Shown here: one piece after another, positions 8,201 to 17,669 of the stretch
How positions within the stretch are numbered: the first letter of the stretch is position 1
Layout of the letters: the number at the start of each line of letters is the position of its first letter
Source: Sphingobacteriales bacterium
GTDB lineage: Bacteria > Bacteroidota > Bacteroidia > Sphingobacteriales > Sphingobacteriaceae
Assembly: GCA_004293485.1 (NCBI GenBank)
Contig: RDYW01000036.1
Location: forward strand, 1 to 64,000
Length of the DNA: 64,000 nucleotides
Direction of reading: 5' to 3'
Notes under the pieces: model-generated
Database searches by the model: none
The model's input: only the letters and a program-made list of their open reading frames with translations
Told to the model about the DNA's origin: nothing
Translations under genes and position numbers: made by a program

Positions 8201-9547
8201 ATGAACACAATGCGAAAGGTAGCGGTAGTAGGTATGGGCGGGGCTTTTCCTACCTGTACCAGTTTAGATGATTTTAGCGATAAAATTTTTGCAAACCAAA
8301 GCCTTATACGCGAGTGGCCCGAAGTGCTTGCCTACGATAAAAAAATACGCTCTACCGTGGCTGGTTATATTACCGAAGCCGAAATGGATTTGGAAATAAT
8401 ATACAGTACCATTTTAGAAAACTACCCCGAAACCTACATTGATAAAAAAAACCGCATCCCCAATATTAATTTGGCTACAGCCGATATTGGCAGTATTTGG
8501 GCAATGCTTGGCACACAAGATGCCATAAAAATGGCGGGCTGGAGCAACGAAGAAACACAATCAGAAAACACAGGCGTAGTAATAGGTAGCGGTGCTGGCG
8601 GAAACGTAATTTTACGCAACGCGTGGCATAATTTTTACCAATTAGGCAAAAAAACCCGTTTAGCGGGTTCGCATACGGTAGATAGAAGTATGCCTTACCG
8701 CGAAGTAGCCAACGTAAGTTGCCTCATAAAAAACCGTGGCGTAGCCGAAACCATAGGCTCGGCCTGTGCAACAGGTTTAGGTAATATTGGACATGCCTAC
8801 CGATTAATAAAATTTGGCTTGCAAGATAGGGTAATTGCTGGCGGTGTTGAGGGTACATCGCTCGAAACTTTTATAGGTTTTGATGCCATGCAAGTGCTGA
8901 GCAAAAATTTTAGCCCAACACAAAGCTCACGCCCGTTTGATAGTAACCGCAATGGTTTTGTATGTAGTTTTGGTAGCGGCATTATTGCCCTCGAAGAGTA
9001 CGAAATGGCCAAAGCCCGTGGCGCACATATTATTGCCGTTATTGATAATTACTTTAACAACAGCGATGGCGATGGCGATATGTTTTACCCATCATTTGCG
9101 GGCCAACAAAGGCTATGGAAAGGCTTATTAAACGATAACACTTTACCCAAACCCGATGTGGTAAAAGTACACGGCACATCAACCCCTGCTGGCGATGCCA
9201 TTGAGTTACTAAGTGTTGTAGATACGCTGGGCGAAAGTGGATACCACATTGCGGCACCAAAATCGCAGTTTGGGCACATGCTGGGTGCAGCAGGTTCGGT
9301 AGAGTTTATAACTGCTTTATTAATGCTGCAAGAACAAAAAGTATTGCCCTGCCTAAACTCCGATAACCTAAATACCGAGCTAGAGAATTTTCAATTACAG
9401 CCTAATTGGCAAGGGCCTAAAAACCCGTTTTCGCATTACCGCCATTTGCTGCCACAGCAAAGTTTTGCGAAAGAAATTAACCGCATTGTGTGTTTAAATT
9501 ATGGTTTTGGCGGTACTAATAGTGCAATTTCTATTTCGAAAGATTAA
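8201..9547 (+). CDS. Beta-ketoacyl-ACP synthase, FabF/KS-like
   Basis: GSACATGLGNIGHA (Cys), KVHGTSTPAGD (His), KSQFGHMLGAAG (Lys/His), LNYGFGGTN. Confidence 0.92.
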   Translation: MNTMRKVAVVGMGGAFPTCTSLDDFSDKIFANQSLIREWPEVLAYDKKIRSTVAGYITEAEMDLEIIYSTILENYPETYIDKKNRIPNINLATADIGSIWAMLGTQDAIKMAGWSNEETQSENTGVVIGSGAGGNVILRNAWHNFYQLGKKTRLAGSHTVDRSMPYREVANVSCLIKNRGVAETIGSACATGLGNIGHAYRLIKFGLQDRVIAGGVEGTSLETFIGFDAMQVLSKNFSPTQSSRPFDSNRNGFVCSFGSGIIALEEYEMAKARGAHIIAVIDNYFNNSDGDGDMFYPSFAGQQRLWKGLLNDNTLPKPDVVKVHGTSTPAGDAIELLSVVDTLGESGYHIAAPKSQFGHMLGAAGSVEFITALLMLQEQKVLPCLNSDNLNTELENFQLQPNWQGPKNPFSHYRHLLPQQSFAKEINRIVCLNYGFGGTNSAISISKD

Positions 9548-9604
9548 TTAAACAATCTAAAGTTAGCAACAAATTTAGCACAGCACCGTAACCAACATAA
9601 ACCA

Positions 9605-12064
9605 ATGAAATATAAAAATATCAGAGAAGAGGAACTTAAAAATAAAGTAGGTGCCGACTGGTTTAAAACATACGATACTACCGAGATTTTGGGTAACGTA
9701 GATTTTACAGTTTTCCCAAAACAAAACAACATTTTTGGGCGTACACCGCTACTTTGGGCCGAAGCCAAAACTGGCAATTTTGACGTTACAACAATGTTTG
9801 TTCAACTGGTACTTACCATAGGCAAAGCCCGAACTTTTGACAAAACTTTGCCCCCTGCATTTTTAGGGGCTTTTGATTTCAAAAAAATTGCCTTCGTACC
9901 ATACATAAGCATTCAAGATATTTTTTACATCAACGACTTTAACTGGAACGTAACACCAAGCAACCACGAAACAAAAGAATTTAAACTTATAAAAAACAGA
10001 ATTGAAACTACACTAAAACAAAACACCTACATATACGATTACCAAGCCGACGAAAAAGACCTTAAAACATTTATTACCAATAACATTGCAAATTCAACAG
10101 AAACAAATAAGGTAAAAATTGATAAAAATAATTTTATACCAATTTACCTGCGTTGGCTTGAAATTGTAAAACCAATAATTGACGTTAATTGGGACGACCT
10201 AAAAAAAGCAAATATTTTAGATAATGATTTTTATTTAGCCGACTTGTTTGTAGATGATAAAGACACGCATAAAATAGACGACGATACAACCATACGAGAT
10301 AATTTATTTGTTATTTTTCAAAACCAAGGCTATAAAATTGAAAAAGAAAACATCAAGCAAATGTTTGATGCCACTATAAATATTAAAAACAAAGAAACCT
10401 ATACCCAGTTTTGGAAACGCTATAAAAGGCCGCCAGTAGTAGAATTTCAGAACTATATTATCGAACGAAGAGATTTACTGGTTCCGCAAGACATCCGCGA
10501 ACGCAAAGGAGCTTTTTTTACACCTAGGCAATGGGTAGAACTTTCGCAAGAATACCTAGCCGATTATTTGGGCGAAAACTGGCAAGACGAATATTATATT
10601 TGGGATTGTGCTGCTGGCACTGGTAACCTTTTGGCTGGGCTTACCAACAAATACAATATTTGGGCAAGCACCCTCGACCAAGCAGATGTAAAAGTAATGC
10701 ACAACCGAATTGAACACGGTGCAATATTATTACAAAACCACGTTTTTCAGTTCGATTTTTTGAACGACGATTTTTCTAAACTTCCTCAAGGTTTGCAAGA
10801 AATTTTGAATGATGAAAACAAAAGGAAAAAACTTATTATTTTTATTAATCCACCTTATGCGGAAGCAGCAAGCAAGGGAACTATTTCTAATACTGGTACA
10901 AATAAGACTGATGTTGCAGTAACAACAATGATTTATAATAAATATAAAAATAAAATAGGTATAGGTGGACGTGAATTGTTTGTGCAATTTCTTACAAGAA
11001 TTTATGCAGAAATACCGAATGTAGTGCTTGCAGAATTTTCAACTTTGAAAATTCTGCAAGCACCAAATTTTTTAGAATTTCGTGAGTTTTACCAAGCTAA
11101 ACTCGAAAAAATTTTTTTGGTTCAGGCAGATTCATTTGACAATGTAAAAGGTAAATTTCCAATAGGATTTTTTATTTGGAATACAGATAAAAAAGAAAGA
11201 TTTGAGAATATTGAAGCAGACATTTATGATTCCAAAGGAGAATTTATTGGAAATAAAAATTTATACAATTCTTCAAGATTAAAATCAATAAACGATTGGC
11301 TAATTACAACAAGAAATAGACATAATGAGGTAAATATTGGCTTTCTTTCTGCAAAAGGTAACGATTTTCAAAATGTAAATTTTATTTTTATCATTAATGA
11401 AAAAAATCAATTACCTCACCCTCGTGGAACTTGGATAACAGATAAAAATATTATAGAAGTTTCAATTTATGTTACTGTAAGACATATTATTCCTTCAACT
11501 TGGCTGAATGATAGAGACCAATTTATTTTTCCAAATGATGGTTGGAAAACTGATATAGAGTTTAAAAATGATTGCTTAACATTTACACTGTTCGACAATT
11601 GCAATACAATTCAATCAAAGTTTGGGGTAAATTATTGGATACCATTTACCGAAAGCGAAGTAAACGCCAAAGAAAAGTTTGAAAGCAATTTTATGAGTGA
11701 TTTTATAAAAGGTAAAATAAAATCGGAAAAAGAGGCAATTAATTTATTTGACCAAGAAAATCATAGCAATCCTAAAAATAAAGGGTTAAACAATGTTTTG
11801 CAATTTTCAACCGAAGCACATGAGGTTTTTGATGCAGGTAAAGAACTTTGGAAATATTATCACCAGCAAAAAGATATTAACGTAAATGCGGGATTGTATG
11901 ATATTAAAGCATATTTTCAGGGGCGCAACCACAAAGGACGAATGAATGCAAAAAGTACAAACGAAAAATATACGGAACTAATGGGCAACTTGCGCCAAAA
12001 ACTAAATATACTATCTGATAAAATAACACCTAAAATTTACGTTTACGAATTTTTAAAACAATAA
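9605..12064 (+). CDS. Single-polypeptide (Type IIG-like) restriction-modification enzyme: nuclease-like N-terminus plus N6-adenine MTase
   Basis: N-terminal LLWAEAKTG (ExK nuclease-like); MTase motifs GAFFTP, WDCAAGTGNLLAGL and FINPPYAEA; no separate S subunit adjacent. Confidence 0.8.
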   Translation: MKYKNIREEELKNKVGADWFKTYDTTEILGNVDFTVFPKQNNIFGRTPLLWAEAKTGNFDVTTMFVQLVLTIGKARTFDKTLPPAFLGAFDFKKIAFVPYISIQDIFYINDFNWNVTPSNHETKEFKLIKNRIETTLKQNTYIYDYQADEKDLKTFITNNIANSTETNKVKIDKNNFIPIYLRWLEIVKPIIDVNWDDLKKANILDNDFYLADLFVDDKDTHKIDDDTTIRDNLFVIFQNQGYKIEKENIKQMFDATINIKNKETYTQFWKRYKRPPVVEFQNYIIERRDLLVPQDIRERKGAFFTPRQWVELSQEYLADYLGENWQDEYYIWDCAAGTGNLLAGLTNKYNIWASTLDQADVKVMHNRIEHGAILLQNHVFQFDFLNDDFSKLPQGLQEILNDENKRKKLIIFINPPYAEAASKGTISNTGTNKTDVAVTTMIYNKYKNKIGIGGRELFVQFLTRIYAEIPNVVLAEFSTLKILQAPNFLEFREFYQAKLEKIFLVQADSFDNVKGKFPIGFFIWNTDKKERFENIEADIYDSKGEFIGNKNLYNSSRLKSINDWLITTRNRHNEVNIGFLSAKGNDFQNVNFIFIINEKNQLPHPRGTWITDKNIIEVSIYVTVRHIIPSTWLNDRDQFIFPNDGWKTDIEFKNDCLTFTLFDNCNTIQSKFGVNYWIPFTESEVNAKEKFESNFMSDFIKGKIKSEKEAINLFDQENHSNPKNKGLNNVLQFSTEAHEVFDAGKELWKYYHQQKDINVNAGLYDIKAYFQGRNHKGRMNAKSTNEKYTELMGNLRQKLNILSDKITPKIYVYEFLKQ

Positions 12065-12111
12065 AAAAAACCTTAGTTCGATTATTAATTTTATTTCAAT
12101 TTATTTTTTTG

Positions 12112-12140
12112 TCCGTGGTTGGTGGCACACCAACTACGGA
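12112..12140. repeat. Hairpin: tccgtggttggtg-gca-caccaactacgga
   Basis: 13-bp arms with one position that is G-U compatible in RNA, 3-nt loop. Confidence 0.8.
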
Positions 12141-12163
12141 AACTAAACGTACACGGTTTATTT

Positions 12164-12315
12164 GCGTTAACGATTGCAGCGGCGTCCTTTTTTTTGCCAA
12201 AACTCCCCTTGGGGGTTGGGGGCTTAAAAACAAAAAAAAGATACTTGCCTGCTGGCAAACAGGTAGCGGAAAGCGTGTTACCTTGCCTACCGGCAGGCAG
12301 GAAACGCCCTAATCA
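12164..12315. repeat. Dispersed structured repeat, copy B
   Basis: Flanks shared with 2356-2512; core stem ctttttttttg-type arms 12187-12196 / 12231-12240 unrelated in sequence to copy A core. Confidence 0.85.
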
Positions 12316-12426
12316 ATTTTAAAACAATATTTAATTATCGTATTTGGCGGGTTTAAAAGGATAAAGCAAGCATTTTTAGCCAAAAATTTAATTTTTTGGC
12401 TAATTGATAAATAGTTTTTTTATTGC

Positions 12427-14013
12427 CTACACATCTATCCCAAAAATTACTTCTGCCAAGCCTATTTCATCGGGCGAAGCTGGCAGTAAGTAAGGTACAT
12501 TCATTTCATCAAATTTATTGCCTGTGGCTTTTCCAATGGCTACAATTTTTTGGCCTGGTTGTAAAAGGTTTTCGGTAAAATATGCATCTACATTTGATGG
12601 GCTTGTAAACACGAGTACGTTGGCGTAAGTGGGTGCAATATTATCTTCTAAAATGGTTTCGTAAACGGCAAGGTCGAGTATTTGGGTATCGGCAGATAAC
12701 GCTTTTTGTATGGTGCGTAACGATTGTTCGGCCGATGGAAATAAAATATGTTGGCCATTGGCTATGGCGGCAAAATCTTGTGCTATATCGGCGGTATCGT
12801 TGCTTTGCCCAACAAAATCAACCTTTTTACCTAGTTGTTTTAAGGCTTCTTCGCTGCCACGGCCTATTACACCAAACTTTATTTCTTTAGGTAAGATGGG
12901 GGCTAAAGCAAAAAAATATTCGATGCCGTTTTTACTGTTAAAAAATACCCAATCGAGGTTTCTAAAAATGTACGAATCTAATTTATTTATAGTGGCAACG
13001 GTGCGTATTAATGATTTTGCCTCTAGTTGTATGTTATTTTTGGCTAACGATTTAGCAAAATAACTGTGCTGGTTAATCTCGCGTGATATAAAAACTTTTT
13101 TGGGAAACCTTCGGCTAGCAATATCAAATTTGGCCACAATTTTTTCGGCCAAGCCTTCGGTAGTTTTTGCTTTAAGGTATAACCTATCCGGAAACTGGTG
13201 GGCTTCATCGGCTTTGCTTGTCCATACTTCAAATATATTTTCGTTTTTTTGGCAATAACAGCCTAGTGGGGCATGGCATCCACCATCTAAAAGGTTAAGT
13301 ACTTTACGTTCTACGGCAATAACTTCGGCCACAGCCACATTGTTTAATGGCTGCAAAAGGTCAAAAAGTTGTTTATTGTTTTCTTTAATTTGTATGGCCA
13401 GTACGCCTTGTGCGGGCGAAGGCACCATTTCGGCATTGGGTTCTATAATTTCTTGGTGAAACTCCGATAAGTCGATGCCTAGCCTTGCTACACCAGCTCT
13501 TGCTATTACGATGGCATCGTAATTTTCGTCGCGTAGTTTTTGTATGCGTGTAGGTACATTGCCACGTAGGTTTTCTATTTCAATATCGGGCCTTATTGAT
13601 AGCAGTTGCGCCTGTCGGCGGTTTGATGATGTGCCTACTACGCCATTGTGTTTTATGGATAGTTTTTTGGATGTATCTACACAATCTTTTAATATCAATA
13701 TCAATTCTGAAGCATCTTCACGCTGGCTTACAGCGGCTATAATTAAACCTTCGGGGTTTTGGGTGGGTAAATCTTTGTGCGAGTGTACGGCCAAATCAAT
13801 TTCGCCGGTTAATAATTGTTCTTCAAGTTCTTGGGTAAAAAAGCCTTTTCCTTCCAGTTTATCAAGCCTAAGGTTTAATATGCTATCGCCTTGTGTTTTA
13901 ATAATTTTTAGTTCGGCTTTAACATTAATTTCGGCCAATTTATCTTTAACATAATTGGCTTGCCATAATGCCAAATCGCTACCGCGGGTGCCTATAATTA
14001 TTTTTTTATCCAC
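12427..14013 (-). CDS. hemCD: Fused hydroxymethylbilane synthase / uroporphyrinogen-III synthase
   Basis: HemC: IIIGTRGSDLALWQA and cofactor-Cys loop LLDGGCHAPLGCY; C-terminal ~220 aa (KKVFISREINQHSYFAK... VLVFTSPSNVDAYF) is HemD-like. Confidence 0.9.
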   Translation of the reverse strand: MDKKIIIGTRGSDLALWQANYVKDKLAEINVKAELKIIKTQGDSILNLRLDKLEGKGFFTQELEEQLLTGEIDLAVHSHKDLPTQNPEGLIIAAVSQREDASELILILKDCVDTSKKLSIKHNGVVGTSSNRRQAQLLSIRPDIEIENLRGNVPTRIQKLRDENYDAIVIARAGVARLGIDLSEFHQEIIEPNAEMVPSPAQGVLAIQIKENNKQLFDLLQPLNNVAVAEVIAVERKVLNLLDGGCHAPLGCYCQKNENIFEVWTSKADEAHQFPDRLYLKAKTTEGLAEKIVAKFDIASRRFPKKVFISREINQHSYFAKSLAKNNIQLEAKSLIRTVATINKLDSYIFRNLDWVFFNSKNGIEYFFALAPILPKEIKFGVIGRGSEEALKQLGKKVDFVGQSNDTADIAQDFAAIANGQHILFPSAEQSLRTIQKALSADTQILDLAVYETILEDNIAPTYANVLVFTSPSNVDAYFTENLLQPGQKIVAIGKATGNKFDEMNVPYLLPASPDEIGLAEVIFGIDV

Positions 14014-14097
14014 ATTAATGGTGTTTTAGGGTGTTTGCAATGGGGCAAAATTGCGACTTATATTGTAAAAACAAAAATGGTAAATGGCAAAGTGTAA

Positions 14098-15327
14098 TCA
14101 ATCGTTATTTACCAAAATCTCTTTAGCCATTAGCATGGGGATGCTGATATATTTTTTTTCTACATAGGTCATAACTTTTTCTAGTACCAATCGTGAGTTA
14201 TCGTCCATGGTGTGTATATCGTTGGCAAATACTGTATGTAATGCCTTATTTTTTATTTCTTTAATTTTTACAGGCACCTCTTTCATGGCTATTTCGATAC
14301 GGCGTTGTTTTAAAACGGGTCTAAATTCTTTAAGATTTTTTTCGATAATACTTTCGCCGTTAATTAATTCTTGAAAACGTTCTTGCTTATTTTTTTCGGC
14401 AATATCTTGCAGGTCGGATACTTCAATAAAATTAACTTTGTTTTGTAAAAGTACTTCGGGGGCAGTATCGTTAGGAAGTGCTAAATCAACAATTACTTTT
14501 TGGTTAGTTTCGTTATTTAGTAAAGCGGTGTATATTTCGGGCGTTAAAATAGGCTCGGTAGCCGCGGTGCAGGTAATTATTACATCAAAACCCAATCCAA
14601 AAGTTTTAAGGCTTTCTAAATTGTAGGCATTGCCGCCAAGTTGGTTGGCAAGGTGTTGTGCTTTGCTTAAAGTACGGTTAAAAACCGAAAAGTTGCTGTA
14701 TTTATGTTTTTTAAGGTATTGGGCAATGTTTATATTGGTTTCGCCGGCACCAATAATTAATATGCGGCTGTTTGCTGGCATTTTTAAATCGCGTAGTTTT
14801 CGGTAAGCCAACGATACTACCGAAATGGGATTTTTAGCAATATTGGTGTAAGTATATACTTCTTTTGCTGTTTTTACTACCCGCTCCATTATTAGCCTAA
14901 GATAGTCGCCAGTTAGTTTTTTAACTCGGCAAGCCTCGTAGGCTTTACGCACTTGCGACAAAATTTCTTTTTCGCCCACTACTAAGCTTTCGAGCGAACT
15001 TGCTACACGCATTAAATAATTTAAAGCGGCTTCGTTTTGGTAAACACAACAATCGGCCACCATGATATCTAATTGCAATTTACTTAATGTATCGTTGTGT
15101 AAACTGTTTAAAAAACACTTTACAAACTTTTTATCTAGCTCTTGCTCGGCGGTAAACACAAATTCTACCCGGTTACATGTAGCCAAATAAAATAATTCAG
15201 AAATATCGTATTTATGCTTTATGAAACCTAACTTTTGGTCTAAGGTGGCTTCGTTCAAAACAAGGCATCCCAGCTGTTTTAAATCAATTTGCTTGTGCGT
15301 AAAAGCTATAACCTTCAAAAACTTCAA
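14098..15327 (-). CDS. hemA: Glutamyl-tRNA reductase
   Basis: YLATCNRVEFVF, SSLESLVVGEKEILSQVRKAYE, ILIIGAGETNINIAQYL. Confidence 0.95.
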   Translation of the reverse strand: MKFLKVIAFTHKQIDLKQLGCLVLNEATLDQKLGFIKHKYDISELFYLATCNRVEFVFTAEQELDKKFVKCFLNSLHNDTLSKLQLDIMVADCCVYQNEAALNYLMRVASSLESLVVGEKEILSQVRKAYEACRVKKLTGDYLRLIMERVVKTAKEVYTYTNIAKNPISVVSLAYRKLRDLKMPANSRILIIGAGETNINIAQYLKKHKYSNFSVFNRTLSKAQHLANQLGGNAYNLESLKTFGLGFDVIITCTAATEPILTPEIYTALLNNETNQKVIVDLALPNDTAPEVLLQNKVNFIEVSDLQDIAEKNKQERFQELINGESIIEKNLKEFRPVLKQRRIEIAMKEVPVKIKEIKNKALHTVFANDIHTMDDNSRLVLEKVMTYVEKKYISIPMLMAKEILVNND

Positions 15328-15602
15328 GTGTTTGTAATTTACTATGGCGCAAAAGTATATTTACTGGGGTTTAGTAATGTCAATCGTTTGTAAATTGCAT
15401 TTATTTAGAAGTAATATAAATAAGTTACTTTACATGCTAACAAATTGGCATATAGCGGGTGTAGCGGCATATAAGTGTGATTGCAACTTATTTTTAATGC
15501 CTTAAATTTATTACATTAGGTTTGTAATGTTTTGTATAAGCCGAATAAAAAAAAATAATTATTGTAAAAAATTTCTACAATTTATTTTTACAGTATAATT
15601 TA

Positions 15603-15644
15603 TACAAGTTATAATTTTAATTAACAATTTTTATAAAACTTGTA
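15603..15644 (-). terminator. Weak candidate terminator hairpin downstream of 15683..16666
   Basis: 8-bp arms tacaagtt (15603-15610) / aacttgta (15637-15644). Confidence 0.3.
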
Positions 15645-15682
15645 CTGCTGCTTGCTTTATAAAAATACTTTAAGCAATAACC

Positions 15683-16666
15683 CTAGGCCACAATGGGTGC
15701 TTTTACCTTTTCGTATTCTACAAATTTATCTTCATCATCAAATAAATAGCTTATAGGAAGCTGTGGGTTTTTAATAATTTGGAGCAGTAGTATTTGCCAA
15801 CGTTTCCAAAAGTTTTCGAGCACTTGGGCATACACTTTGGGCTGCCACTCATCAAAAATTGGCTTATTGCTCATACCTTGTAAGGGCATTGCACTAATAA
15901 ATACGTGTGTATTGGTAGGTATAATGTGGTACTGTGGCAAGCGGTTAAAAAGATATGCCGAATAAAAAACCTTAGCCGATAGTTCTTCAAACTGTATGGG
16001 GTGTAGGGTTTTGCCCTCTATTTTATTTAATATAGCTTGGTGATAATTACGGTTTAAGCCATTATCTTGCAGGTTAATAATTAGGCCAAAATTATACATC
16101 CGTAACGAAAACGTAAGCGTATTTATTTCATCGCGGTAGGTAAATTCATTGGTTGGGTTATTTACTTGAAACAAAAAAATACTGTATGGTTTAAAATCTT
16201 CGAACTCGATAGGCTGTGTAATAGATTGCAACATGCTATGCAGGTGAGCAAATTTATGTATAAGCCCTTGCGACATATTAAAGCCGTCGGCCGAGGCATG
16301 GTTTTGCTTAATAGCTGCTTGTAATTCGTTAAAAATAATACCGTAAACAATTTTACCAGCCCATTGAAATAGTTGTATTTCGGAGATGTTTTTAAGCCCT
16401 TGGTAGCCTTGTTGTAAGGCAGTATGTAGGTTTAATTCTAGTGTATCTAAATATTTTTTAGTGGCTTCGCACACGGGTATTTGTATATCGGCGTAACTAA
16501 GCATACGTTCGTCGAGCATTTTAAATGGCCTATCTAGCAGGTTATATTGCTGTATAAGCCATGCCGGAAACACGGTAATTTTAGGTGTATTTAATACTTG
16601 ATGGCCACTTAAAAAGCAATGTTTATTATCGAAAGTAAATTTTTGGAAAGGTTTATAAAGTTGCAT
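15683..16666 (-). CDS. Hypothetical protein (327 aa)
   Basis: Long ORF with regional codon style; no recognised domain. Confidence 0.7.
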   Translation of the reverse strand: MQLYKPFQKFTFDNKHCFLSGHQVLNTPKITVFPAWLIQQYNLLDRPFKMLDERMLSYADIQIPVCEATKKYLDTLELNLHTALQQGYQGLKNISEIQLFQWAGKIVYGIIFNELQAAIKQNHASADGFNMSQGLIHKFAHLHSMLQSITQPIEFEDFKPYSIFLFQVNNPTNEFTYRDEINTLTFSLRMYNFGLIINLQDNGLNRNYHQAILNKIEGKTLHPIQFEELSAKVFYSAYLFNRLPQYHIIPTNTHVFISAMPLQGMSNKPIFDEWQPKVYAQVLENFWKRWQILLLQIIKNPQLPISYLFDDEDKFVEYEKVKAPIVA

Positions 16667-16725
16667 AAGCCAAAATAGTATAACTATATTAAGTATTGAT
16701 TTTTTTTGTTTTGCTCGAAATATTT

Positions 16726-17649
16726 TTAGCTCATTTTATTTCTTTTTATTAACCAAGCATTTAACATATTATTAAAGCCAGTTTCTACAGTTGCATCTAC
16801 CATATCTATTTTATACTGGGCGCATTTTAATGCTATCGATTTTTTGTAAGCATTAAATTTTTGTAGGTAAAATTGTTTTAAATACGTGGGATTTACCTTT
16901 ATTTGGCTTCCTGTTTCGGTATCAATAAAATGGTGGGGGCGGTTTTCAAAATCAAAGTTTTTTTCATGCTTTTGTTGCTGTACATTAAAAATTATTACTT
17001 CATGCTTGTTGTATTTTAGATGTTGCAGGGCGGCAAAAAGGGCTTCTTGATTTTGGTGTGATGTTTGCGTTTCTATCATATCCGAAAATATTACCACCAT
17101 CGATCGTTTATGCAGCTGCTTGGCTAGGGCATGTAGGTTTTGTGCTATTTGGGTGTGTTTATTTTGTTGGGGTTGATTTAATAAAGTTTGAAATTGGGTG
17201 TACAAAAATTTTTGATGGGCGTGGGTAGATTTTGTGTCGGTATGTACCTCTATATTTTGTGCAAACACGGTAAGGCCAAAGGCATCTCGTTGGCGTTTTA
17301 GCAGTTGTATTAAGCAGGCTGCCGCCATTACCGAAAACTTAAATTTGCTTGTTTCTTTATCAGGATAAAACATCGATGAGGAGGCATCTATAACAAGTTG
17401 GCAACGTAAATTGGTTTCTTCTTCAAAACGTTTTACAAAAAGTTTATCGGTTCGGGCAAATAGTTTCCAATCGATGTTTTTTACCGATTCGCCTCCGTTA
17501 TACAAGCGGTGTTCGGCAAACTCGACCGAAAAACCATGAAACGGGCTTTTGTGTAAGCCTGTAATAAAGCCTTCTACCACTTGGTGGGCTAATAACTCTA
17601 TATCAACAACAGAATTTAAAAGGTCGATATCAATTTTTTGTTCGGTCAT
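16726..17649 (-). CDS. DUF58 domain protein (vWA-like)
   Basis: GxSVKNIDWKLFARTDKLFVKRFEEETNLRCQLVIDASSSMFY is DUF58-type. Confidence 0.9.
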   Translation of the reverse strand: MTEQKIDIDLLNSVVDIELLAHQVVEGFITGLHKSPFHGFSVEFAEHRLYNGGESVKNIDWKLFARTDKLFVKRFEEETNLRCQLVIDASSSMFYPDKETSKFKFSVMAAACLIQLLKRQRDAFGLTVFAQNIEVHTDTKSTHAHQKFLYTQFQTLLNQPQQNKHTQIAQNLHALAKQLHKRSMVVIFSDMIETQTSHQNQEALFAALQHLKYNKHEVIIFNVQQQKHEKNFDFENRPHHFIDTETGSQIKVNPTYLKQFYLQKFNAYKKSIALKCAQYKIDMVDATVETGFNNMLNAWLIKRNKMS

Positions 17650-17669
17650 TTTTTATCCCACTGTACCAC

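Noticed and set aside
9605-12064. Multi-gene defence island
   Set aside because: Only one defence-type gene is present; the neighbours are an ACP/KS trio and heme genes, with no toxin-antitoxin, CBASS, BREX or other system recognised.
12109-12322. 67-aa ORFs (MSVVGGTPTTETKRT..., MVAHQLRKLNVHG...)
   Set aside because: They are translations of the hairpin and repeat copy B; two overlapping frames are both open and neither resembles a protein.
15330-15680. tRNA or riboswitch in the hemA upstream gap
   Set aside because: No cloverleaf or TTC-type T-loop was seen; only short AT-rich inverted repeats.
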